Numbered from the stretch's first letter, positions 1-8,546 are shown. The stretch is DNA of 64,000 bases from M1-B18 sp048264125 (GCA_048264125.1 JBLXDM010000003.1:186001-250000); one strand, 5' to 3'. Notes: generated by a model not told the origin, from the letters alone. Program-made: numbers and translations.

Positions 1-77
1 ATTCTTTTTGGTCCAAAAACAAATAGCGCTACACTGAATATAACTAACAATTCTGCAGAACCCAATCTCCCGAACAT
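1..77 (-). CDS. tatA: TatA-type twin-arginine translocase subunit, N-terminal part only
   Basis: Partial gene cut by the left window edge. Read on the minus strand, a strong GGGGAGGTGA ribosome binding site is followed by ATG at 77 and codons for MFGRLGSAELLVIF, then SVALFVFGPKR. A short hydrophobic helix ending in FGPK(R/K) is the signature of TatA/TatE, the single-span protein that forms the pore for folded proteins in Tat export. The frame overlaps the last 34 bases of fdhD in another frame, so it is the next gene of the same operon. The operon's first gene encodes a ferredoxin with a twin-arginine signal, which fits a dedicated TatA. Only 25 codons are visible, so the assignment rests on the helix and FGPKR motif. 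Confidence 0.8.
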   Translation of the reverse strand, partial: MFGRLGSAELLVIFSVALFVFGPKR

Positions 78-850
78 ATTGTCACCTCCCCGGATAATTT
101 AATACCCGCATCCTCTGATAAAACTCTACTGCCATGGGTATAAACGATTGGTCTATGAGAAAAAATTCTTCCCACCACCGTAATACCTAATCCCGCAGCA
201 ATTTCCAGTGCCATACCTGTAGGTACGCTTCTGGTTGCTACTATAGGCAATCCACACGCTACAGCCTTTAATATCATGTCTGAGGATATACGCCCAGTAG
301 TTAAAGCAATCGTTTTATTAAAGCATATTCCTGCCATCACTCCATGTCCCACCACCTTGTCTACAGCATTGTGGCGTCCGACATCCTCCCGCAGAATTAA
401 AATACCATTATTGTTGGCTAGTGCGGCACAATGAATACCGCCGGTATCACGATATTTTTCAGCTCCTCTTGCCATAGCCGTAGCCAAGGACTTCAAATAG
501 TTTAGGCTGATCTGAAGCTTGGAATCAATTGGCTCCTGACTCATTAGTCTATTAGAAAGTACCGTAGCACTTCCGCAGCCACTGGCTAAAACACCTGAAA
601 GCCCATACTCCTCATGAGTTGCTATGCTTAAGGTAGTTGCAAAAATCTTTCTAATTTCATAGCTTACACCTAAATCAGTGATCTCCGTTATTTCCTTAAT
701 CAATCCTCTATTAAAAAGATAGCCTACTGCCAGCTCCTTCAAATTTTCAGGCGTGCACATGAAGGTCACAAGCTTTCTTCCATTGACAATAAAATCTACT
801 GGTTCTTCCTGACACACGTTATATTCCTTGAAGGAGAACTTTGTATCCAT
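44..850 (-). CDS. fdhD: FdhD-family sulfur carrier for formate dehydrogenase / molybdopterin enzymes
   Basis: FdhD family (268 aa from the chosen start) moves sulfur from a cysteine desulfurase to the Mo/W-bis-pterin cofactor so that formate dehydrogenase-like enzymes become active. Visible family features are the DFIVNGRKL and CTPENLKELAVGYLF start, the reactive-cysteine loop ASGCGSAT, and the nucleotide-type stretch REDVGRHNAVDKVVG with TTGRISSDMI. The loop holds one cysteine where E. coli FdhD has two in a CXXC arrangement. The start at 850 is preferred over the upstream ATG because GGAGGAG lies 5-7 bases before it. It is the fourth gene of the AOR-type operon, so the probable client is the AOR-family enzyme, although FdhD acting on an AOR-family protein is inference; a formate dehydrogenase elsewhere could be the client. 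Confidence 0.9.
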   Translation of the reverse strand: MDTKFSFKEYNVCQEEPVDFIVNGRKLVTFMCTPENLKELAVGYLFNRGLIKEITEITDLGVSYEIRKIFATTLSIATHEEYGLSGVLASGCGSATVLSNRLMSQEPIDSKLQISLNYLKSLATAMARGAEKYRDTGGIHCAALANNNGILILREDVGRHNAVDKVVGHGVMAGICFNKTIALTTGRISSDMILKAVACGLPIVATRSVPTGMALEIAAGLGITVVGRIFSHRPIVYTHGSRVLSEDAGIKLSGEVTICSGDWVLQNC

Positions 851-866
851 ATTAAACTCCTCCATC

Positions 867-1412
867 CTATGGACATTCTAACGAGGTAACCTCGATCCAT
901 TCTGTTAGGCTATCGGCATAAGCTTTGCTTAAATGTAGCTCTGAATATAAGTATAAGGCATTGTTTGAGGCTCTTGATTCCTTTATATCCTCATAGCCTT
1001 CAGTTTTCATTAGCTGCTCTATAATTCCAATCAATTCCTGCTCTTTAAAGCTGTAGGGACTTTTCGTGAACAGCTTGATGTCAGTAGATCTTGGATAGAT
1101 CTTAGAGTCATTCCTTATTGTATCAGCGATTAAAGCGAATAGGTCTCCATCCTCTACCCTTACCAATAGCTTTGCATAGCTTTCTGTCATATGCTTGTTG
1201 GAATAGTAATATGAGGTTTTCTTTCCCTTTAAGAGCTTGACATCTTCAAACCCCTCAATATTAGTCAATTCCTCTAGCCTGTTGGCAACCTCATCAGCCT
1301 TTAAGGATATTGGCTCCAAAGTAAAATCCTCTTCTTTGGTTAGCTTCACATTTTTAGTATTTAATCTAATTGTTTCACCAATTAATAGATTAATATCCTT
1401 ATTATCACTCAT
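867..1412 (-). CDS. YdhW-like AOR-operon protein with internal duplication
   Basis: A 181-aa soluble protein without signal peptide or membrane helix. Its position directly after a YdhV-type oxidoreductase matches ydhW in E. coli, whose function is unknown. The sequence is two tandem copies of about 85-90 residues: INLLIGETIRLNT and LFALIADTIRNDS open the copies, and IEGFEDVKLLKGK...YYYSNKHMTESYAKLL aligns with TEGYEDIKESRAS...YLYSELHLSKAYADSL. Each copy looks like a small alpha/beta module. Start chosen at 1412 because AAGGTGGGAAAGCTA precedes it. It could be an assembly factor or small subunit of the oxidoreductase; the sequence has no cysteine-rich cluster motif, so direct electron transfer is unlikely. 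Confidence 0.75.
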   Translation of the reverse strand: MSDNKDINLLIGETIRLNTKNVKLTKEEDFTLEPISLKADEVANRLEELTNIEGFEDVKLLKGKKTSYYYSNKHMTESYAKLLVRVEDGDLFALIADTIRNDSKIYPRSTDIKLFTKSPYSFKEQELIGIIEQLMKTEGYEDIKESRASNNALYLYSELHLSKAYADSLTEWIEVTSLECP

Positions 1413-1442
1413 TAGCTTTCCCACCTTTTAAATTGGAGGAAA

Positions 1443-1458
1443 GGCAGTTTTAGCTGCC
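1443..1458 (-). other. intercistronic hairpin between AOR gene and ydhW-like gene
   Basis: GGCAG and CTGCC form a 5-bp stem with a 6-base loop between the stop of the AOR-type gene and the ribosome binding site of the next gene. On the minus strand it is followed by TTTCC, so it may be an mRNA-stabilising hairpin or weak attenuator rather than a full terminator. Confidence 0.4.
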
Positions 1459-1479
1459 CCCCTCTGATATAATTATTAA

Positions 1480-3582
1480 TTATTTAGTTAATAAACCAAG
1501 CTTTTCAAGCTCTGTAGCTACATAGCCCATACCAAGCCTATTTAATGTAGCCTTTGTTGGGATTCCTGTATTTTCATCCCAGCCCATTTCCTTATAGAAC
1601 ATCGTCAATGCTAGCTGCATATCATCTCTATCCATCTTAACTGTACCAGCTGTAAATGGCTGCTTATCAGGGTCCATAGTATATACCCACTCGCAAATTT
1701 CATCATGATCCTTGCGCATATCCTTTGAGTTCATTTGCTTAGTAGATAATGCTCTATGAAGTGTGAGAATTCTCTCTCCCATCATATCTAGTTCAGCCTC
1801 AGTTGTAGGTATACCTGTAGCCATTGAGAAATATTGAGATTCTAGAGAAGTATTTCCTCTATAATTTCTTTCCTTAAGCGGAGAGGTTGTCATAGGCCAC
1901 ATCCAGTTACATAAGGTTAAGGAGTCATGCAGTACATTTCTAATGATACTCCATTTAGCAAACTTAGCCTTATATACATTCATCGGAGTATAGTTTGAAG
2001 GAGCATCAAGTGCATCTCCTGAGCCTACTACCTCACCAATAATTGCTTTTTGCAGCTCTATCGGCAATCCGCTTCCTGTAAGGTTGATATGAGTATGACA
2101 TTGCGCGTCACGGTTAAACAAGCATGAGATTAATGCCCCAACCTGACCTGCTGTTTCATTACTGTGATGAACAGGATAGCCTAATTTAGACCACAATTTG
2201 TGTTTTGCATCACCCCAATAGTCATCACCAAAGTTCCATGCCTTAGCAACCCAATAAGCGCCCTCACCAAGTCTGCTTAATTCACCTTCCTTAAAGGTAA
2301 TTCTTCTATAGAAGTCTACAAGGAACTCAGGATCACCCTTCTCTAATAAATCCCAAGGGATACTGTCATATTCTTCTTGTGGTAGTACCTTCTTCAGTAT
2401 TCCACTGTCATATGCATATTTAAAGTCTCTGCCGATTTGGCTGTAGTTACACCATACACCATAGTCGTCTGCCAGCTGTGCTCCAACTGCCTTAGACATC
2501 ATAGTGCCTTCGCCCTCTTCGCCTTCTTTAGAATGACCTTTGATCATTATTCCTCCAGGACTTGAATATCCAACACATGTATTGGAAACATTTGGAGATA
2601 ATCCATACTTTTCAAGCTGTGGAATATGTAAAGTAGAGTGACATCTTATAGGACAAGCATGGCAGCCCCCCATACGTACTGTATATTGCTCTGCAACCTT
2701 ACCATGGTCAAATACTGCCTTATGGGTTCTAAGACCAACGCTATTAAGGTCATGAGGATCACAGGTTCCTGTATTTACAGGAGGATTTGCAGCTCCCCAG
2801 TATAAACCATCGGTAGCTGTCCAACGGCTTCTTGGTGCGTTGAATTCGGCCCATGGCTGAGGTGTGCTTGGCACTACGTGGTTGTTGTTAGCACCGATTA
2901 CAGCCATCATTTCCTTATCAACCTCTAACCAATCTCTTCTATCTGCTGCTATATGTACAGGTAATGTACCTCTGATACCGATTGCCTTGATGTTTTTAGA
3001 GCCCATAACGCCACCGTGTCCACCTGCAGAGTGAGATCCATTATTCATGATAACTGATAGGTTAACCATGTTCTCACCTGCTTGCCCTATGGCAGCTACC
3101 TGAGCACCCTTTTCCATTCTACCGGCAACATATGCTGTAGTTAAGAATATACCTTTACCCCATAGGTATCTTGCATCCTCAAGAGTAACCTTGTCATTTT
3201 CAATTTTAAGCCATACCGGCTTCGGTGATTTACCTTCAATTATGATTGCATCCCATCCAGCATATTTCATCTCAGCAGAAAAATGGCCCCCCATATGACT
3301 GTCTGATACTGCATTGTATGGATTTGATGCCAATAGTGAGGTAATATTTGTTCTGCCGGCACAAACTGCTCCCGTACCTGTTAAGGGACCTGCTGCTAAT
3401 ATAATTTTGTTTTCAACGTCAAAGGCCTTTGTTCCTGCAGGAACCTCATCCCACATAACCTTGTAGCCGATTCCCATACCGCCTACAAAATCCTTATATT
3501 TCAGGGTGTCTTCTGCTATAAATGTGCCGTTAGTTAAATTAACACGAAGTATTTTTCCCGCCCAACCAGTGATATTAGACAT
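1480..3582 (-). CDS. aldehyde ferredoxin oxidoreductase family protein, YdhV type
   Basis: A 700-aa AOR-family enzyme, the group that binds a tungsten or molybdenum bis-pterin plus one [4Fe-4S] cluster. The N-terminal domain begins GWAGKILRVNLTNG and holds FVGGMGIGYK and AAGPLTGTGA. The cluster ligands are C-H-A-C-P-I-R-C near residue 307 and a distal cysteine near 495 (RDAQCHTH). From memory, long stretches (IGANNNHVVPSTP, TLCNWMWPMT.SPLK.RNYRG, MDRDDM..LTMFYKEMGWD) match E. coli YdhV rather than archaeal AOR or formaldehyde oxidoreductase. The start at 3582 follows GGAGGAATATATA; the ORF extends five codons further to a TTG. The natural substrate of YdhV-type enzymes is unknown. The ferredoxin gene upstream is its likely electron partner. 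Confidence 0.92.
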   Translation of the reverse strand: MSNITGWAGKILRVNLTNGTFIAEDTLKYKDFVGGMGIGYKVMWDEVPAGTKAFDVENKIILAAGPLTGTGAVCAGRTNITSLLASNPYNAVSDSHMGGHFSAEMKYAGWDAIIIEGKSPKPVWLKIENDKVTLEDARYLWGKGIFLTTAYVAGRMEKGAQVAAIGQAGENMVNLSVIMNNGSHSAGGHGGVMGSKNIKAIGIRGTLPVHIAADRRDWLEVDKEMMAVIGANNNHVVPSTPQPWAEFNAPRSRWTATDGLYWGAANPPVNTGTCDPHDLNSVGLRTHKAVFDHGKVAEQYTVRMGGCHACPIRCHSTLHIPQLEKYGLSPNVSNTCVGYSSPGGIMIKGHSKEGEEGEGTMMSKAVGAQLADDYGVWCNYSQIGRDFKYAYDSGILKKVLPQEEYDSIPWDLLEKGDPEFLVDFYRRITFKEGELSRLGEGAYWVAKAWNFGDDYWGDAKHKLWSKLGYPVHHSNETAGQVGALISCLFNRDAQCHTHINLTGSGLPIELQKAIIGEVVGSGDALDAPSNYTPMNVYKAKFAKWSIIRNVLHDSLTLCNWMWPMTTSPLKERNYRGNTSLESQYFSMATGIPTTEAELDMMGERILTLHRALSTKQMNSKDMRKDHDEICEWVYTMDPDKQPFTAGTVKMDRDDMQLALTMFYKEMGWDENTGIPTKATLNRLGMGYVATELEKLGLLTK

Positions 3583-3615
3583 TATATATTCCTCCAATCT
3601 CTCTTAATACTTTAG

Positions 3616-4263
3616 TTAAGCATGCCTTCTAACAGCTGCTTTAACCTCTTGCCATGGTATCAACTTTAATGAGCCTGTTGGACAGTTCTTAACACATTGA
3701 TAGCATAATACGCATTTCTTTGATTTCTTGGTTTCTCCATCAACCGTGATAACAGCCCATGGACAGGCAGCTTCACAAGCCCCACAGCCAACACATTTGC
3801 TTTCATTGACAACTCTTGTTCCTGTTTTATCCTGAGCTTCTATTGCACCCATAGGACAGGCAGCAGCACAGTAAGGCTCCTTACATTGTTTACAGGTGTC
3901 TGCTGCAACCATAAAGTTACCGAAAACACCATCATTCGTTCTGTAGGCAGCAGTAATATTGTCACGACCAAAATTGTAATTTCTGCCTACCTTAACCCTT
4001 GCAGTATAAGGGTCGGTTTTACCATCATTAAACATGGTACAAATAGTTTCGCAGCGACGACAGCCAGTACATCGACTAGCATCTGCAATCAAAAGTCCTG
4101 TAGCTAAAGGGAACCCGGTTACGTCTGCTGCATTTGAGTATCCTAGAAAACCAAGCACAGTCATAGAAACTGCTGCACCAGCAATACTCTTACAGCCTAT
4201 CCTTAGGAACTCCCTTCTGGTACTGGTCTTTTCCAATAAGCCTTTTTTCTCATCTTGGGACAT
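3616..4263 (-). CDS. Tat-exported four-cluster ferredoxin, YdhY type
   Basis: A 215-aa iron-sulfur protein. The N-terminus carries a twin-arginine signal (TSTRREFLRIG, then a hydrophobic stretch ending GFLGYSNA), so it probably crosses the membrane folded or stays anchored outside. Four cysteine groups follow: CTGCRRCETIC, CKQCKEPYCAAACP, CVGCGACEAACP and CVLCYQCVKNCP, enough for four [4Fe-4S] clusters, as in DmsB/NrfC-type electron-transfer subunits. Start set at 4263 by an AAGGAGGT site; the ORF could extend upstream but without a binding site. It leads the operon with the AOR-type gene 33 bases downstream, the same order as ydhY-ydhV. The AOR protein itself has no signal peptide, so whether it is carried out with this subunit or meets it differently is open. 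Confidence 0.9.
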   Translation of the reverse strand: MSQDEKKGLLEKTSTRREFLRIGCKSIAGAAVSMTVLGFLGYSNAADVTGFPLATGLLIADASRCTGCRRCETICTMFNDGKTDPYTARVKVGRNYNFGRDNITAAYRTNDGVFGNFMVAADTCKQCKEPYCAAACPMGAIEAQDKTGTRVVNESKCVGCGACEAACPWAVITVDGETKKSKKCVLCYQCVKNCPTGSLKLIPWQEVKAAVRRHA

Positions 4264-4791
4264 TAAACAGACCTCCTTACGACTAAAAAAATTTTTCATT
4301 ATTAGCTTTTCGTTAATATATTCACTATAATGATAGTTTAAAAATATCATAACTGTTTATTATTTGTCAATTTTGGAGATTTATTCTCAATCGACAACAA
4401 CTTTCAGATATATAAATATTTTTGTACATTTTGTACTACAAAGCATTGAAATTTTGTACTTTTTGTACTAACATTTCAAATTAGAGTCATCAAGAAAAGC
4501 CGCTGATATGAACTTTGGAATTTAGTTGAAAGTTACTTTTCGCATAAAAAATTGGTACATGCTACATCATTTTCCAGAGTGATTGTAGTATCTTTAACAT
4601 TTTGATGCCTGTACCCTCTTACGATTAAAGTTAAAATTTAATCAATTTTGTTACATATTGCAAAAGCCTGATTTCTTTTGTTAACTTCAAAAAAAAATTA
4701 TAAAATAAAATAAATTTTCAAATATTTTTTATATAATGATAAAAATTCTTATTTTCTTCTATTAAATGGAATTACTGTTAATATATGAAAT
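4264..4791. other. AT-rich non-coding region upstream of the AOR operon
   Basis: About 530 bases with no plausible gene on either strand. It holds the AOR operon promoter region, the TTTTGTAC paired repeats listed separately, and very AT-rich DNA from about 4640 to 4790. I see no convincing -35/-10 pair. Confidence 0.6.
4420..4468. promoter_or_regulatory. four TTTTGTAC repeats, candidate operator of the AOR operon
   Basis: TTTTGTAC occurs at 4420-4427, 4429-4436, 4452-4459 and 4461-4468. Within each pair the copies start 9 bases apart, and the two pairs start 32 bases apart, close to three helical turns, so all four lie near one DNA face. They sit about 160-205 bases upstream of the ferredoxin start codon. 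Direct repeats of this kind suit a regulator binding as tandem dimers. Which regulator is unknown. Confidence 0.55.
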
Positions 4792-4828
4792 AAAAAGGAG
4801 CCTCTATCCATACGGATAAATGCTCCTT
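4792..4828 (-). terminator. intrinsic terminator after the LiaF-like gene
   Basis: On the minus strand, AAGGAGC and GCTCCTT enclose an inner stem (TATCC/GGATA) and are followed by TTTTTATTT, just past the stop codon at 4841. Confidence 0.8.
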
Positions 4829-4840
4829 CCGATAAATCTA

Positions 4841-5728
4841 TTACTTTACTTCAATATCAAGCTTCCCTACTCCTAGGTCTATATTAACCACTGTCTTGCT
4901 GGTGGCCTCTGCATAGTTGGGAGAGATGTAGTAGCCATTCTCCTGCTGCCATCCCAGCTTATTAAGGCTGGTCTTGCTAATTAATCCATCGACCTTTACC
5001 TTCATTCCAAGGGTTTGGGGTATTATCAGCTCTAAATTACTGGCTCCCGCATTCATATTTATCTCAGTTGCTGTATGCTTATCCCCTAGGTATATCTTCA
5101 AATTGCTGGCACCTAAATCCAGCGCTAAGCTGTCTACCTTAAGCTCAGACAAATCCAGATTACCGGAAACAGCCCCAAGGTCTGCCTCTATATCCCACAC
5201 GACCTGCTTATTTAAGCTAATATTATAATCAAAGGTATTATTACCAAAATTGATTATATCCGCATCTGAGCCTTTTAAATCTATTGTTACATGGCTATTG
5301 TCATTCGAATACTTGATCTGAGGCTTTATACTGCTGTTGTTTGCATTAGCCTCTATAAGATTTCTGTTTATGGCATTAATATTCAGCTTAGTGCCACCAA
5401 AGTCAATATTTACCTTACCTGTGGTGGTTTCCTCCATTTTGCTGGTGCTCATGGTGTGACCACTACTCTTAAGGCTTATGCCACCTCCATAAAGATACCC
5501 ATAGCCTATAAAAATTATCAGAAAGAGCAACCAGGTTATGCCCTTTACTATGGGATTATTCTTAGCAATGATATTAATGCCTACTACTACAAGCACCAAA
5601 GGCCAAAGCTGAATAATATTACTCAATATCGACCAGCTTATAAATCCAAGGTTTAACAGCAGAAACACTACCCCAAGGCCAATTAAAAATAAACCACCTG
5701 TAATCTTATCACTTCTCAATTGCTTCAC
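4841..5728 (-). CDS. LiaF-like membrane protein with toast-rack C-terminal domain
   Basis: A 295-aa protein. The first 90 residues hold about three membrane segments (GGLFLIGLGVVFLLLNLGF, LWPLVLVVVGINII, ITWLLFLIIFIGYGYLY) in the pattern of DUF5668/LiaI-LiaF modules. The rest is a repetitive beta-rich domain with runs of N, D, S and the phrase LDLGASNLKIYLGD, typical of the DUF2154/DUF4097 toast-rack fold found in envelope-stress sensors. The start codon is GTG overlapping the pspC stop as GTGA; a TTG three codons later is better spaced from the ribosome binding site. The pair with PspC suggests a membrane or cell-wall damage response, separate from the full LiaFSR-like operon near 57 kb. Confidence 0.8.
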   Translation of the reverse strand: MKQLRSDKITGGLFLIGLGVVFLLLNLGFISWSILSNIIQLWPLVLVVVGINIIAKNNPIVKGITWLLFLIIFIGYGYLYGGGISLKSSGHTMSTSKMEETTTGKVNIDFGGTKLNINAINRNLIEANANNSSIKPQIKYSNDNSHVTIDLKGSDADIINFGNNTFDYNISLNKQVVWDIEADLGAVSGNLDLSELKVDSLALDLGASNLKIYLGDKHTATEINMNAGASNLELIIPQTLGMKVKVDGLISKTSLNKLGWQQENGYYISPNYAEATSKTVVNIDLGVGKLDIEVK

Positions 5729-6153
5729 TTCCTTTCTTTAAAAAGAAAATAGAAACCCAGCAATACTAGAAGGATGGGACCCAAGTACTTAAAGTCCAAC
5801 CAACGGAAAAAAAAGAAGTTCCTGGAAAATATATACATCCCCAGTACAATCAGCCCTCCTCCGATAATCAGGCGGTCGTGATCTCCTTTTGTCCCAGTAG
5901 ATTTATCGTCATTGCTTTCATACGCTACATCCACCACCCGCTCCCCCTCAACCGAGGAGGGATGAGTCACCGGCTTCTCCTGCATCACTATCGCTGCTAC
6001 GATATATATCAGCAGGCCTGAGCCCCCGGCAAAGGTCAAGAACACCCACATAAGCCTAACTAATGTAGAGTCGATATCAAAATACTCAGCTATTCCACCA
6101 CATACCCCAGCCAGTTTTTTATCTGCTCTTGATAAATATAATCTTTTTTGCAT
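5725..6153 (-). CDS. PspC-domain membrane protein
   Basis: A 142-aa protein opening with the PspC motif KRLYLSRADKKLAGVCGGIAEYFDIDSTLVRLMWV, followed by one membrane segment (GSGLLIYIVAAIVM), an acidic linker and two C-terminal hydrophobic segments. PspC domains regulate or sense membrane stress. Start at 6153 chosen from AGAAGGGAGATAGCTTT before the ATG. It is co-transcribed with the LiaF-like gene with which it overlaps by four bases. A shorter relative lies at 37502-37690. Confidence 0.88.
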   Translation of the reverse strand: MQKRLYLSRADKKLAGVCGGIAEYFDIDSTLVRLMWVFLTFAGGSGLLIYIVAAIVMQEKPVTHPSSVEGERVVDVAYESNDDKSTGTKGDHDRLIIGGGLIVLGMYIFSRNFFFFRWLDFKYLGPILLVLLGFYFLFKERK

Positions 6154-6240
6154 AAAGCTATCTCCCTTCTGTGATAAAGCCATCTACTTATATTACGGAC
6201 GCTTTATGCTTTTGTTTATATTTATCTAGAATTTTTTAAA

Positions 6241-6267
6241 AAAAGGTGGACATAAAGTCCACCTTTT
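6241..6267. terminator. bidirectional terminator after the flotillin gene
   Basis: AAAAGGTGGAC and GTCCACCTTTT form an 11-bp perfect stem with a 5-base loop, flanked by T/A runs, immediately after the flotillin stop codon. Confidence 0.9.
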
Positions 6268-7683
6268 TTAACTATTCGTATCTTTATCAATCTCTTTAGG
6301 TGCCTCCTGCTTTAGGCCTACTCCCTTTAGCAGCTGTCTTAAATCTGCACCCGTTAAAGCCTCAACTGTTTCCGGAAGCTGTGCCATTATGTCGGTTACA
6401 TACCTAGATACCTTGGCAGCGCCTCCACCATTACCAGTACCGGAGTCGACAATAACAATCTTCTCGGTCTTGGATAACGGCTCAGCTATAGATTTTGCAA
6501 TTTCAGGAAGCTTTTCGATAACCATTTGAGTGATGGCGGCTTCATTATATTGCTTGAAGGCCTCAGCTTTTTTCATCATTGCCTCAGCTTCTGCCTTACC
6601 CTTTTCTCTTATAATATCTACCTCTGCCATACCCTCTTCTCTTCTGGCATTTGCCATTGCAGTTCCTCTAAGTCTAATTGACTCTGCTTCTGCCATTGCT
6701 TCCTGAATTTCCTTATATTTTTGAGCCTCTGCTTTTTTCTCTTCACTATATTTATCTGCTTCAGCCAGTTTCTTAACGTTGGCCTCCAGCTCTCGTTCTT
6801 TTCTAAGGGCCTCCTGCTCAGCCAATTCTATTTCCTTCTGCTTCTTAACAATCAGAACCTGCATCTTTTCCTTCTCAACTTCCTGTTGAACCTTGCTGGC
6901 CTCTATTTCATATGCAAGGTCAGCCTTTGCAGTCTCCGTCTGCTGATCCTTACGGTAGGCCTGAATTTTCAGCTCCTTCTCCTTGAAGGATTCAGCAACC
7001 TGAGTTTCAGCAGCCAATCTAGCCTGCTCTCCCTCTCTTGTGGCGCTTGCCGTCTTAATTTTTGTCTCCTTGGTAGCCTCAGCCTCTGCAATTTGTGCAT
7101 CCCGCTTAACCTCAGCTATCCTCTTTTTACCTAAGGCTTCAAGGTAGCCATTGTCATCCTTAATATCTCTTATCGTAAAGGCTTTAATTTCAAGACCCAT
7201 TTGTGCCAAATCAAGGGCCGCAACCTCCTGTACCTGTGAAGCGAACTTTTCTCTGTCCTTATAGATTTCTTCAACGGACATCTTAGAGATTATCTCTCTA
7301 AGCTTACCCTCCAGCACATCCTTCGCTGTATCTTTGATATTTTCAATGGTTGATTTTTCAGAGCCCGTATTGAACTGCTCTATCGCAGAAAGGATAGATT
7401 CCTTGTCGGATTTAACCTTAAGAATTGCAACGCCATCAGCCTTGATATCAACGCCCTGCTCTGTTAAAGCACCGTCGGTCCTGACCTCAATTTTCATGTT
7501 TTCCAGCGAAATCATATCTGTTCTTTCAAGCAACGGGATTACTAGACCTCCACCACCGGAAATAACTCGTTTTCTCAAGCCTGTAACCACCAGTGCCTTA
7601 TCCTGTGGCACCTTTCTCCACATTAGTAATACACTGAATATTAATAGAATAAGTACGACTACAATTAGAATAGGTATTAACAT
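6268..7683 (-). CDS. floT: flotillin-like SPFH membrane scaffold protein
   Basis: A 471-aa flotillin. It begins with one hydrophobic anchor (LIPILIVVVLILLIFSVLLMW), then the SPFH/PHB domain (VPQDKALVVTGLRKRVISGGGGLVIPLLERTD) to about residue 190, then a long Ala/Glu/Lys-rich coiled coil with repeated EA dipeptides, and a C-terminal part with KLPEIAKSIAEPLSKTEKIVIVDSG. Flotillins gather in functional membrane microdomains and organise signalling and transport proteins. GGGAGG lies 6 bases before the ATG. Upstream is an NfeD-like gene, the usual partner, as in B. subtilis yuaF-floT(yuaG), so the two likely form one operon. Confidence 0.92.
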   Translation of the reverse strand: MLIPILIVVVLILLIFSVLLMWRKVPQDKALVVTGLRKRVISGGGGLVIPLLERTDMISLENMKIEVRTDGALTEQGVDIKADGVAILKVKSDKESILSAIEQFNTGSEKSTIENIKDTAKDVLEGKLREIISKMSVEEIYKDREKFASQVQEVAALDLAQMGLEIKAFTIRDIKDDNGYLEALGKKRIAEVKRDAQIAEAEATKETKIKTASATREGEQARLAAETQVAESFKEKELKIQAYRKDQQTETAKADLAYEIEASKVQQEVEKEKMQVLIVKKQKEIELAEQEALRKERELEANVKKLAEADKYSEEKKAEAQKYKEIQEAMAEAESIRLRGTAMANARREEGMAEVDIIREKGKAEAEAMMKKAEAFKQYNEAAITQMVIEKLPEIAKSIAEPLSKTEKIVIVDSGTGNGGGAAKVSRYVTDIMAQLPETVEALTGADLRQLLKGVGLKQEAPKEIDKDTNS

Positions 7684-7772
7684 ATGAAACCTCCCATTTA
7701 TTATATTTTTTTATTTTAAACGCTCTTTTTAATACCTCACCCCCTTACAAAGAGCTTTTATAGAATACGCTA

Positions 7773-8330
7773 TTAGTCCTGCTGCTTCTTTACCACATAA
7801 AAAATGTTCTTTTCAATTTTTTTTATAATAACCTCTTCCCCCTTATGAATGATCTCCTCCTCCAGCGTCTTGGCAGGTGATGAATAGGTGTTGCCTCCTA
7901 CGGCATACACGATATTGCCAAAGCTGTCCTTGGACATGTTTAGGGTTGCCTTAGCTTCTCTGCCAATTAAGGCCGCCTGAGATATGGCACTGGTATTTTG
8001 AGCTTTGTGAAGGGGTACAACAACTAGGTTGTACAAAAGCCAACTTACTGTCGTTGCAGCAGCCACTGCTATAAAAGCAGCTATAGGACTCTCCATGCCT
8101 CTATTTAGCAGTATCAAGCCTACTCCCCCAAACACAGTTACAAAGGAGGTTATAACAATTGGCTTTAGAGGAGAAATTGCATAGCCCGGTACATCCGCAT
8201 CAAAATCAAAATCAGATTCAAAATCAATATCCCCATCAAAATCTCCAAGATCGAATAGCTGCCCTAAAATAAAGGTGGCAAAGGTAAATAATACACCAAC
8301 CCAAAAGGCAATTTGAAACAATCTAAACAT
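7773..8330 (-). CDS. NfeD/YuaF-like membrane protein
   Basis: A 185-aa protein with an N-terminal membrane segment, an acidic loop of alternating Asp/Phe/Gly (about residues 28-48), two further segments (IVITSFVTVFGGVGLILL and SPIAAFIAVAAATTVSWLLYNLVV), and a C-terminal soluble NfeD-type OB-fold (QAALIGREAKATLNMSKDSFG...EEEIIHKGEEVIIKKI). These proteins partner flotillins, and the flotillin gene starts 90 bases downstream. In that gap I see no terminator. Confidence 0.85.
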   Translation of the reverse strand: MFRLFQIAFWVGVLFTFATFILGQLFDLGDFDGDIDFESDFDFDADVPGYAISPLKPIVITSFVTVFGGVGLILLNRGMESPIAAFIAVAAATTVSWLLYNLVVVPLHKAQNTSAISQAALIGREAKATLNMSKDSFGNIVYAVGGNTYSSPAKTLEEEIIHKGEEVIIKKIEKNIFYVVKKQQD

Positions 8331-8492
8331 AAAAGCGCCCCCTATCTAAAGGATACAAAGCCTATATATTCTCTTTATGCTCTTTAGAAGCATATAAGAA
8401 TAACAGCTGTAAAATAATGTTATACTATATAGATACATATCTTCTACATTTTGTTCCAAATTCCTCGTTACAATTTCATTAAAAATGATAAA

Positions 8493-8513
8493 ATAAAAGC
8501 CTGCTTAGCAGGC
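8493..8513 (-). terminator. intrinsic terminator after the molybdenum hydroxylase operon
   Basis: GCCTGC-TTA-GCAGGC hairpin, followed on the minus strand by TTTTATTTTA. It ends the operon whose last stop codon is at 8547. Confidence 0.8.
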
Positions 8514-8546
8514 CCATCTGAACTATTCACTATTCACAATTCAATA

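Noticed and set aside
6721..7134. 137-aa Leu/Phe/Ser-rich plus-strand ORF
   Set aside because: Antisense of the Glu/Lys/Ala-rich flotillin coiled coil, which predictably gives Leu/Phe/Ser runs.
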